A DNA stretch of 64,000 nucleotides, taken from assembly GCA_900770195.1 (NCBI GenBank), contig CAAGJI010000090.1, positions 31,814-95,813 on the forward strand, written 5' to 3'. The stretch comes from Oscillospiraceae bacterium (lineage in GTDB: Bacteria; Bacillota; Clostridia; Oscillospirales; Ruminococcaceae). Shown here one piece after another: positions 44,946 through 52,306 of the stretch. The notes below the pieces were generated by a model that ran no database searches, was not told where the DNA came from, and was given only the letters and a program-made list of their open reading frames with translations. The translations under genes were made by a program, and so were the position numbers. The first letter of the stretch is position 1. Every line of letters starts with the position of its first letter.

Positions 44946-44981
44946 TTCCGCCCGCAAAAGAAAAAACTTTTACAGGCGGAA
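44946..44981 (-). terminator. Terminator after tyrA
   Basis: On the minus strand a 15-bp stem beginning TTCCGCCTGTAAAAG, with two G-U pairs and a 6-T loop, is followed by ATTATTTT. It separates tyrA from the phoP promoter. Confidence 0.75.
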
Positions 44982-45006
44982 AAATTAAAAATATTAAGGC
45001 AACGTG

Positions 45007-45846
45007 TTAAGATTTGCTTTTTATCTGAATTTCCTTGCTAAGACGGCTTTTGCCGATAATTGCTTCAAGTGCAATTTTATTTTCAGTACGTATGGCACTT
45101 TCATATTCTTCAATATTTTTTTTGAAAATCGCAATCTGTTCAAGGACAGCATCTTTGTTATCGAGGAAAAGTTCCGACCACATACCTGCATCCATTGTTG
45201 CAACTCTGCTGACATCACGGAAACTGCCACCACCGAAATCGTTTGCTTTTTCAACAAGTTCATTTGAAACATAACTTCCTGCGATAATGTGAGGAATGTG
45301 AGAAGTGTATGCAATCATTCTGTCGTGTTCTTCAGGAGATGAATATACGATATTTCCCGCACCCATTGCAAGTGCAAGGTTTTTTATTGTTTCCATTGCT
45401 TCGGAATTTGTTGAATCTGTTGGGGAAAGAATAAAATTACAGTTTTTAAACATATCAGCATCTGAATAAGCGTAACCGTTTTTTTCTTTTCCTGCCATAG
45501 GGTGAGTTCCGACGTAATGTATACCGAACTGTTCGCAGCAGTCAGACATATTTTCCGTCATTTTTCCTTTTAATCCGCAAACATCGGCTATTATAGTTCC
45601 TTTTTTCAATTTAGGAGCATTTTCTCTTATAAGTTTCTCAAGTGCTTCCTTGTACATACACATCCAGATAACATCGTAATCTTCTTCTGCAATATTTCCA
45701 ACACCGTCAATTGCACCATCAGCGAGTGCAAGTTTAAGTTTTGATTCACTCCTGTTTGAACCGTAAACTTCGTTATCAGTGTATTTTTTCAACGCCTTGC
45801 ATATTGAACCGCCTATAAGTCCCATTCCTACAACAAGTATTTTCAT
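45007..45846 (-). CDS. tyrA: Prephenate dehydrogenase
   Basis: Oxidative decarboxylation of prephenate to 4-hydroxyphenylpyruvate for tyrosine synthesis, 279 residues. The N-terminal NAD-binding motif is VGMGLIGGSI (residues 5-14). The catalytic region THPMAGKEKNGY with the conserved His, and the later YTSHIPHIIAGSY and GSFRDVSRVA, are family hallmarks. There is no ACT domain, so feedback control by tyrosine through ACT is not expected. GGGAGG precedes the start. No other aromatic genes are adjacent; it diverges from the topoisomerase operon. Confidence 0.93.
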   Translation of the reverse strand: MKILVVGMGLIGGSICKALKKYTDNEVYGSNRSESKLKLALADGAIDGVGNIAEEDYDVIWMCMYKEALEKLIRENAPKLKKGTIIADVCGLKGKMTENMSDCCEQFGIHYVGTHPMAGKEKNGYAYSDADMFKNCNFILSPTDSTNSEAMETIKNLALAMGAGNIVYSSPEEHDRMIAYTSHIPHIIAGSYVSNELVEKANDFGGGSFRDVSRVATMDAGMWSELFLDNKDAVLEQIAIFKKNIEEYESAIRTENKIALEAIIGKSRLSKEIQIKSKS

Positions 45847-45950
45847 TTTCTCTTTTCCTCCCGTTTGAACAAAATTATCTTTTAGAACTTTAAATCAATA
45901 AAGTGTGAAGGGGATAATTTCCCCCAAAAATTATAATTTATACAATACAT

Positions 45951-45979
45951 ATTATAGCACTTTTAACAGAGTAGGTCAA
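45951..45979 (-). promoter_or_regulatory. tyrA promoter
   Basis: On the minus strand a -35 TTGACC (45974-45979) and a perfect -10 TATAAT (45951-45956) are separated by 17 bases. The leader is about 95 bases long and contains a GGGGGAAATTATCCCC hairpin, but no T-box motif. Confidence 0.7.
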
Positions 45980-45999
45980 GTAAAATTTTTTTTACTTGA
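45976..45999. promoter_or_regulatory. Perfect palindrome bridging divergent -35 boxes
   Basis: TCAAGTAAAA and TTTTACTTGA form a perfect 10-bp inverted repeat around TTTT. The left end overlaps the minus-strand -35 of tyrA (45974-45979), the right end the plus-strand -35 of the topoisomerase operon (45996-46001). A repressor bound here could shut both promoters. It also resembles a terminator hairpin, but no gene ends here. Confidence 0.5.
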
Positions 46000-46024
46000 A
46001 AAAAATTTTGAAATATGTTATGAT
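45996..46024 (+). promoter_or_regulatory. Promoter of the second topoisomerase operon
   Basis: -35 TTGAAA (45996-46001), 17-base spacer and -10 TATGAT (46019-46024). The leader to the first gene is only about 35 bases. Confidence 0.65.
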
Positions 46025-46064
46025 AATATAGTTTAGACAGGATTTTTAACAAGAAAGGATAAAT

Positions 46065-48050
46065 ATGGCAAATAAAAATATTGATTATAACAACGAAAGT
46101 ATCACAATGCTTAAAGGCCCTGATAAGGTAAGAAAAAGACCGGGAGTTATATTTGGTTCAGATGGTCTTGACGGTTGTGAACATTCTGTTTTTGAAATAA
46201 TATCAAACTCGATAGATGAAGCACGTTCGGGTTTTGGAAATAAAATAATAATAACAAAATATGCAGACCACTCAATTGAAGTTGAAGATTTCGGGCGTGG
46301 CTGTCCTGTTGATTATAATAAATCGGAAGACAGATTTAACTGGGAACTTGTGTACTGTGAAATGTATGCAGGGGGAAAATATAATGAAAATGATACAAAT
46401 TATGAATATTCCCTTGGTTTAAACGGTCTTGGACTTTGTGCAACTCAGTTTTCTGCTGAATATATGGACGTTGAAGTTGTTCGTGACGGATATAAATATG
46501 AACTCCATTTTGAAAAAGGTTTCAACGTTGGCGGACTTAAAAAAACAAAACTTAAAAAAATGACTGCAACAGGAACAAAAACAAAGTGGAAACCTGACCT
46601 TGATGTTTTCACAGATATAAATATACCTGAAGAATTTTTTGAAGATGTTTTAAAAAGACAGGCAATAGTAAATCCTAATCTGTTATTTGTTTTCAAAAAG
46701 CAGAGTGCAGACGAAACTTTTTCAGAAAAAGAGTTTTTATATGAAAACGGAATAAGCGACTATGTTTCAGAAATAGTCGGAAAAGATTTCCTTACAAATA
46801 TTCAGAACTGGTCATCTGAACAGGAAGGTCGTGACAGAGAAGACAAGCCGCTTTACAAAGTAAAAATGAATTTTGCACTTTGTTTTTCAAATAAAGTAAA
46901 ACTTGTTGAATATTATCACAATTCAAGTTTTCTTGAACATGGCGGAAGCCCTGAAAAAGCCGTTAAACAAGCATTTGTTTCACAGATAGACAGTTTTTTA
47001 AAGCAAAATAACAAATATCAGAAAAACGAAAGCAAAATAACATATGCAGATGTTGAGGATTGTCTTGTGCTTGTTTCATCATCTTTTTCAACACAGACTT
47101 CATATGAAAATCAGACTAAAAAAGCAATAACAAACAAATTTATTTATGAGGCAATGACTGATTTTCTTAAAAAGAAGCTTGAAATATATTTCATAGAAAC
47201 ACCTGATGAGGCAAATAAAATAGCAGAACAGGTACTTGTAAATAAAAGAAGCCGTGAAAATGCAGAAAAAACACGTCTTAACATAAAGAAAAAACTTGAA
47301 AGCAATATGGACCTTGCAAATATGGTTCAAAAATTTGTTGACTGCCGAACAAAAGATGTTTCGCAAAGAGAACTTTACATAGTGGAAGGTGATTCAGCAC
47401 TTGGAAGTGTAAAACTTGCAAGAGACCCTGAATTTCAGGCAGTTATGCCTATAAGAGGTAAAATATTGAATTGCCTTAAAGTTGATTATGCAAGAATTTT
47501 TAAAAGTGAAATTATAACGGATTTAATCAAAGTTTTAGGCTGTGGAGTTGAAGTAAATTCAAAAGCAAACAAGGAACTTTCAACATTCCATCTTGACGGA
47601 CTCAAATGGGATAAAATAATAATCTGCACTGATGCCGATGTTGACGGTTTTCAGATAAGAACCCTTGTTTTAACAATGCTTTACAGACTTACACCTACCC
47701 TTATAGAACAGGGATATGTTTATATAGCAGAATCGCCTCTTTTTGAAATTGAAACAAAAGATATGACATATTTTGCATATACTGAAAAAGAAAAATCAAA
47801 AATACTTGAAAAAATCGGTGATAAAAAGTATACTATTCAGCGTTCAAAAGGTCTTGGTGAAAACGAACCTGATATGATGAACCTTACAACTATGAATCCA
47901 GCAACGAGAAGACTTATAAAAGTAAACCCTTCAGATGCAGAAGCAACAGCAGATATGTTTAACCTTCTTCTTGGCGATAATTTACAGGGAAGAAAAGATT
48001 ATATAGCGGAATACGGTGCAGATTTCCTTGAATTTGCCGATATAAGCTGA
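46065..48050 (+). CDS. Divergent type II topoisomerase subunit B (GyrB/ParE-like)
   Basis: The ATPase subunit of a type II topoisomerase, 661 residues. GHKL ATPase motifs are present but altered: EIISNSIDEA (44-53), DFGRGCPVD (75-83, usually DNGRGIPVD) and GLNGLG (118-123, where GyrB has a GxHGxG pattern). The TOPRIM domain has EGDSALGS from Glu441 (canonical EGDSAGGS) and DADVDG from Asp523, so the metal-binding acidic residues are kept. QRSKGLGE near the C-terminus matches QRYKGLGE. It is probably a second enzyme beside a conventional gyrase, perhaps acting as topoisomerase IV; the gyrase genes are not in the window. AAAGGA precedes the start. Confidence 0.85.
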   Translation: MANKNIDYNNESITMLKGPDKVRKRPGVIFGSDGLDGCEHSVFEIISNSIDEARSGFGNKIIITKYADHSIEVEDFGRGCPVDYNKSEDRFNWELVYCEMYAGGKYNENDTNYEYSLGLNGLGLCATQFSAEYMDVEVVRDGYKYELHFEKGFNVGGLKKTKLKKMTATGTKTKWKPDLDVFTDINIPEEFFEDVLKRQAIVNPNLLFVFKKQSADETFSEKEFLYENGISDYVSEIVGKDFLTNIQNWSSEQEGRDREDKPLYKVKMNFALCFSNKVKLVEYYHNSSFLEHGGSPEKAVKQAFVSQIDSFLKQNNKYQKNESKITYADVEDCLVLVSSSFSTQTSYENQTKKAITNKFIYEAMTDFLKKKLEIYFIETPDEANKIAEQVLVNKRSRENAEKTRLNIKKKLESNMDLANMVQKFVDCRTKDVSQRELYIVEGDSALGSVKLARDPEFQAVMPIRGKILNCLKVDYARIFKSEIITDLIKVLGCGVEVNSKANKELSTFHLDGLKWDKIIICTDADVDGFQIRTLVLTMLYRLTPTLIEQGYVYIAESPLFEIETKDMTYFAYTEKEKSKILEKIGDKKYTIQRSKGLGENEPDMMNLTTMNPATRRLIKVNPSDAEATADMFNLLLGDNLQGRKDYIAEYGADFLEFADIS

Positions 48051-48066
48051 TAAAAAGGAGAAAAAA

Positions 48067-48876
48067 ATGAAAAAATCAATTATGGCAGCAATATTTTCGA
48101 TATTTGCTGTAATATCGTTAACATCTTGCAAAGGTAATGAAAATAATACAGAAAAAGCAGAAGTTACATCAACAGAAGCTGTAGTTTCTTCAGAAAATGA
48201 AGAAACAGTTGCTGTACCTGAAAAAAGTACTGAAAATCTTGAAAAAGTAAAGAAAAATATAAAAAGCAATTCAAAAAATACACCCGTTCAGACGACTGCT
48301 GTTCAGACAAAAACTGCCGAAGAAGAAAAAAAGATATTTAATATTTCAGGTTCAGGTATGAATGTTTATTTAACATCTGACTGGGTATATCAGAATGCAG
48401 ATGAACCTTATCTTGAAGAAATAGAACAGACCCCCGCAATTCTTATGTATAAAACAAATGTTGATAACTGTACTGTTTTATTTGCGGACGGCTGTGAAAC
48501 AGAGGAAGAATTTGCAAACAACACAGAAGAAAGCTACATTTCAGCATATGGTTCACAATTTGAATCAATAAATATAACTTCATTTGAAGGTCTTGAAATA
48601 GATGGGCTTGCATCATTTAAAATAATTGCTGATGTTAAAATTGGCGGAAAAGACGTAAAAATGATGCATATAATATCAAATTCAACTGTTAAAAATAAAA
48701 CAATTTCCATAATGCTTCTTGATACAGACGGCGAAACAGTTTCTTTGTTTGATAATTTTGAAGAAAATAATATTTACTATTCCGAAACTCTTTCAACTGA
48801 TTTCAGAATCAAAACCGGTGATGATATGAACTCAGTTAAAGAAAGATTTAATGAAAGAAAAAGAAGACTTAACTAA
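48067..48876 (+). CDS. Lipoprotein encoded between topoisomerase subunits
   Basis: A 269-residue predicted lipoprotein. The signal peptide ends in the lipobox LTSC near residue 21, followed by a Glu/Thr/Lys-rich linker (about 25-95) and a globular domain (about 96-250) that starts FNISGSGMNVYLTSDWVY. The pattern resembles the PsbP/DcrB-like halves of the larger lipoprotein at 25702 (inference). It sits on the outer membrane face, so a direct part in the topoisomerase is unlikely. It is 16 bases after the B subunit and 13 before the A subunit, clearly co-transcribed. Function unknown. Confidence 0.65.
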   Translation: MKKSIMAAIFSIFAVISLTSCKGNENNTEKAEVTSTEAVVSSENEETVAVPEKSTENLEKVKKNIKSNSKNTPVQTTAVQTKTAEEEKKIFNISGSGMNVYLTSDWVYQNADEPYLEEIEQTPAILMYKTNVDNCTVLFADGCETEEEFANNTEESYISAYGSQFESINITSFEGLEIDGLASFKIIADVKIGGKDVKMMHIISNSTVKNKTISIMLLDTDGETVSLFDNFEENNIYYSETLSTDFRIKTGDDMNSVKERFNERKRRLN

Positions 48877-48889
48877 GGAGATGTAAAAT

Positions 48890-51130
48890 TTGGCGAAAAA
48901 AAAGAAAACATCAAGTGAAAATAAATCTTCTATGTCAGCGTATATAGAAGGTGCAGGGCTTATGGTTGAGGAGAGCATAACAGATACTCTTGAAAAAAAT
49001 TATATGCCTTACGCAATGAGTGTTATTGTTTCAAGAGCTTTGCCTGAAATAGACGGTTTTAAACCTTCGCATAGAAAACTGCTTTATACTATGTATAAAA
49101 TGGGACTTTTAAATGGTGCGAGAACAAAATCTGCAAATATTGTAGGTCAGACTATGCATTTGAATCCTCATGGCGATCAGGCAATTTATGAAACAATGGT
49201 AAGACTTACAAGAGGTAACGAAAGCCTTTTGCATCCTTATGTTGACTCAAAGGGTACTTTTGGTAAGCATTATTCAACTTCAACGAAGTTTGCAGCTTCA
49301 AGATATACAGAAGCAAAACTTGCTCCTATATGTTCTGAACTTTTCAGAGATATAGACAAAGATACGGTTGATTTTGTTCCGAATTATGATAATTCAATGC
49401 TTGAACCAACTCTTTTTCCTGCAACTTTCCCAACAATACTTGTAAATGCTACAATGGGTATTGCTGTTTCAATGGCAAGTTCGATATGTTCATTTAATCT
49501 TACAGAAATATGCGAAACCTGTATAGAACTTATGAAAGATGAAAATTATGATATATCAAAAACAATAAAAGGCCCTGATTTTCCAAGCGGTGCTTTTATG
49601 ATATATGACGAAGAAGAACTTAACAAAATATATGAAACAGGCAGAGGAAGCATAAAAGTACGTTCAAAATGGAATTATGACAAAGCAGGAAACTGCATTG
49701 AAATAACAGAAATTCCATATTCGACAACAATTGAAGCGATAATGTCGAAAATAACTGAACATATCAAAACAAACAAAATAAGAGAGATTTCCTATTTGCG
49801 AGATGAAACAGGTCTTTCAGGTCTTAAACTTACCCTTGACCTTAAAAGGGGAACAGATCCTGAAAAACTTATGCAGAAACTTTTCAGAATAACACCTCTT
49901 CAGGATAACTACTCTTGTAATTTTAATGTGCTTATAAACGGCACTCCAAGAATTATGGGTGTGCGTGAAATTCTTATTGAATGGATAAAGTTCAGAGAAA
50001 ACTGCATAAGAAGAAGAACTGTTTTTGAACTTTCAAAACAAAGGGATAAACTTCATATTCTTGAAGGCCTTGAAAAAATTCTTCTTGATATAGACAAGGC
50101 AATAAAAATTATTCGTGAAACAGAAGAAGAAAAAGATGTTGTTACAAATCTTATGCAGGGATTCGGAATTGATGAAATTCAGGCTGAATATGTTGCAGAA
50201 ATAAAATTGCGTCATCTTAACAGAGAATATATTTTAAACAGAACAAAAGAAATTGAAAGTCTTAAAAAGAGTATAGCAGAAAATGAAGAGGTTCTTGAAA
50301 GTCAGAAAAAGATAAGAAAAATAATTATATCTGAACTTAAAGACGTTATAAAAAAATACGGACAGCCGAGAAAAACTCTTATATATTACGCTGAAAATGA
50401 AGAAAACAGCGATGTATATGAAGAGGAAGTGCCTGATTATCCTGTTAATTATTTTCTTTCAAAAGAAGGATATTTCAAAAAAATCACTCCTCAGTCACTA
50501 AGAATGAGCAAGGAAATGAAATGGAAAGAGGACGATGAAACAGTTTTCCACATAGAAAAGTCAAACAGAACATCACTTCTTTTCTTTACAGATAAAGGTC
50601 AGGTCTATAAATCATCGGGCAGTGCTTTTGCAGATACAAAGGCAAGTGCAATAGGTGAATACCTTCCTGCAAAACTCGGATTTGACAAAGACGAAAACGT
50701 CAAGGGAATTATTGTAACAGATGATTACAGTGAAAAGGTAGTTTTTGTTTATGCAAATGGAAAAGCTGCAAAGATACCTGTTTCCGCATATGAAACAAAG
50801 ACAAACAGAAAGAAACTTTCACACGCATATTATGAAAAATCTGAATTACTCGGCATTTTCAAGCTTAGTAATGATGAACACAGAAACATATGCATAAAAA
50901 CATCAAACAACAAAATTATGATTTTCAGCACAGATTTGCTTTCAGATGTTGCAAAGCGTGATTCAGTCGGTATGCAGGTTATAAGTGTCAGAAAAGGTTA
51001 TGAAATAACAGATGTTCACGAAGCAACAGATGAAGAAATTTTAACATATCCAAGGGCAGTAAGTAAAAAAATTCCGTCAACGGGTTATCAGCTTAAAGAA
51101 AATCCTCAGGACGGACAGATGCATTTCTAG
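48890..51130 (+). CDS. Divergent type II topoisomerase subunit A (GyrA/ParC-like)
   Basis: The DNA-cleaving subunit, 746 residues. The winged-helix domain has LPEIDGFKPSHRKLLYTMY, and the catalytic tyrosine is Tyr139 in AASRYTEAKL. A coiled-coil region (about 360-470) and a C-terminal beta-propeller-like region (about 500-720) follow. No GyrA box is visible, which argues for a topoisomerase IV-type activity over gyrase. In the quinolone-contact loop the sequence is HGDQAIYE (94-101), with Gln97 and Glu101 at the usual Ser83/Asp87 positions. The start is TTG 48890 behind AAGGAG. Confidence 0.87.
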   Translation: MAKKKKTSSENKSSMSAYIEGAGLMVEESITDTLEKNYMPYAMSVIVSRALPEIDGFKPSHRKLLYTMYKMGLLNGARTKSANIVGQTMHLNPHGDQAIYETMVRLTRGNESLLHPYVDSKGTFGKHYSTSTKFAASRYTEAKLAPICSELFRDIDKDTVDFVPNYDNSMLEPTLFPATFPTILVNATMGIAVSMASSICSFNLTEICETCIELMKDENYDISKTIKGPDFPSGAFMIYDEEELNKIYETGRGSIKVRSKWNYDKAGNCIEITEIPYSTTIEAIMSKITEHIKTNKIREISYLRDETGLSGLKLTLDLKRGTDPEKLMQKLFRITPLQDNYSCNFNVLINGTPRIMGVREILIEWIKFRENCIRRRTVFELSKQRDKLHILEGLEKILLDIDKAIKIIRETEEEKDVVTNLMQGFGIDEIQAEYVAEIKLRHLNREYILNRTKEIESLKKSIAENEEVLESQKKIRKIIISELKDVIKKYGQPRKTLIYYAENEENSDVYEEEVPDYPVNYFLSKEGYFKKITPQSLRMSKEMKWKEDDETVFHIEKSNRTSLLFFTDKGQVYKSSGSAFADTKASAIGEYLPAKLGFDKDENVKGIIVTDDYSEKVVFVYANGKAAKIPVSAYETKTNRKKLSHAYYEKSELLGIFKLSNDEHRNICIKTSNNKIMIFSTDLLSDVAKRDSVGMQVISVRKGYEITDVHEATDEEILTYPRAVSKKIPSTGYQLKENPQDGQMHF

Positions 51131-51144
51131 GAGAGCAATATATT

Positions 51145-51327
51145 ATGAAAAATAAATGGGTTGCGTTTTTTCTTTGCCTGTTCTTTGGCGAACTTGGTAT
51201 ACATAAATTTTATGAAGGAAAAATACTTTTAGGTATTATATATCTTTGTACCGTCGGGCTTTTCGGAGTAGGCTGGATAATTGATATATTTATTCTGCTA
51301 TTCAAACCTAATCCTTACTATGTATAA
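51145..51327 (+). CDS. TM2 domain protein
   Basis: A 60-residue membrane protein consisting only of the TM2 domain: a first membrane helix with the motif FFGELGIHKFYEGK, a second helix with GLFGVGWIIDIF, and a short tail. TM2 proteins are widespread and of unknown function. It begins 14 bases after the A subunit behind AGGAG and ends the operon before a strong terminator. Two small envelope proteins therefore share a transcript with the topoisomerase. Confidence 0.85.
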   Translation: MKNKWVAFFLCLFFGELGIHKFYEGKILLGIIYLCTVGLFGVGWIIDIFILLFKPNPYYV

Positions 51328-51342
51328 TTTTTAAATCAGTAT

Positions 51343-51376
51343 AAAAAAATCAGCATAAAAAAATGCTGATTTTTTT
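51343..51376 (+). terminator. Terminator of the topoisomerase operon
   Basis: AATCAGCAT-type stem with ATGCTGATT, extended by an A run on the left and T run on the right, with a 6-A loop. It probably works in both directions. Confidence 0.85.
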
Positions 51377-51385
51377 TATAAAAAG

Positions 51386-51414
51386 TTGACATTGAATTGG
51401 TAATGTGGTATAAT
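51386..51414 (+). promoter_or_regulatory. Promoter for the TPR and HD-GYP genes
   Basis: Consensus -35 TTGACA (51386-51391), 17-base spacer and consensus -10 TATAAT (51409-51414). Confidence 0.85.
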
Positions 51415-51470
51415 TACAAGTAAAGTCAGATAGACAAAATTATACAAAATACAGATTATGGAGAATTAAA

Positions 51471-52280
51471 ATGGATAAAAAGAAAAGTTATAAATTTTGG
51501 TGCGGGATAGCTCTTGCTTTTCTGATAATATATCTTGTTTATCAGCTTATTTTTTCAAAAGAAAAAAATATACGTATGATTTCAAAAGCAATATGGCTTA
51601 TTATAATATATGCAGCTGCTATGTTTGGAATAAGACTTAAAAAAGGTTTAAGTATTGCGAATTTTAAAGTTTACGAAGATGCATATAAAAATATTATCGG
51701 CGAATCTTTTCAAAACGACAAAAAAAGTTACAGAATTTTGCTTAAAGCAATTGATAATTACAACAATAAAAAATATCAGACTGCAATTAATACATTGAGC
51801 AAAATTGAAGGAAAATGTGAAAGTTATCATGATACTTCTGCTGTGCTGACTTTTAAAGCACTTTCATATGATGAAATGGGGCAGAAAAATCTTGCAATTG
51901 ACACATATGAAAAACTTTTGCAGACAGATGGTTCGAATTCTCTTGCGTGGTCCAATCTTGGACTTTTGTATGAGGAGATGGGGAAAAGTCAAAAAGCAAT
52001 TGATTCATATGAAAATGCTGTTAGATATGACCCTTATAATGCATCTGCATATAATAATCTTTCGCATTTTTATCTTAATCAGAATAAACCTGAAAAGGCA
52101 CTTGAAAATGCACTTAATGCGATAAAATTTAATGGAAATCTGTATGAAGCAAAAGGAAATGCAGCGGTTGCCTGTGTAATGCTTGGCAAAATTGATGAAG
52201 CAAGAGGATACTATAATTTATACAAAAAAGATAATAAAAATGCTCCTGAATTTGAAGAGGTTTTCAAGGGTAAAATTTAA
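51471..52280 (+). CDS. Membrane-anchored TPR protein
   Basis: A 269-residue protein. Two N-terminal membrane helices (about 9-26 and 38-55) form a hairpin, followed by a soluble region with about four TPR repeats (about 85-260). Recognisable repeat signatures are AIDTYEKLLQTDGSNSLAW and AIDSYENAVRYDPYNASAYN. Such proteins mediate protein contacts; the partner is unknown. The next gene, an HD-GYP protein, starts 26 bases later and probably shares the transcript. AGGAG-like GGAG precedes the start. Confidence 0.8.
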   Translation: MDKKKSYKFWCGIALAFLIIYLVYQLIFSKEKNIRMISKAIWLIIIYAAAMFGIRLKKGLSIANFKVYEDAYKNIIGESFQNDKKSYRILLKAIDNYNNKKYQTAINTLSKIEGKCESYHDTSAVLTFKALSYDEMGQKNLAIDTYEKLLQTDGSNSLAWSNLGLLYEEMGKSQKAIDSYENAVRYDPYNASAYNNLSHFYLNQNKPEKALENALNAIKFNGNLYEAKGNAAVACVMLGKIDEARGYYNLYKKDNKNAPEFEEVFKGKI

Positions 52281-52306
52281 ATTTTTTAAGTATTGGTGGG
52301 TAAATT

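Noticed and set aside
45847..45950. T-box leader upstream of tyrA
   Set aside because: No AGGGTGG-type T-box sequence or long specifier stem is present; only a short GGGGGAAATTATCCCC hairpin is seen.
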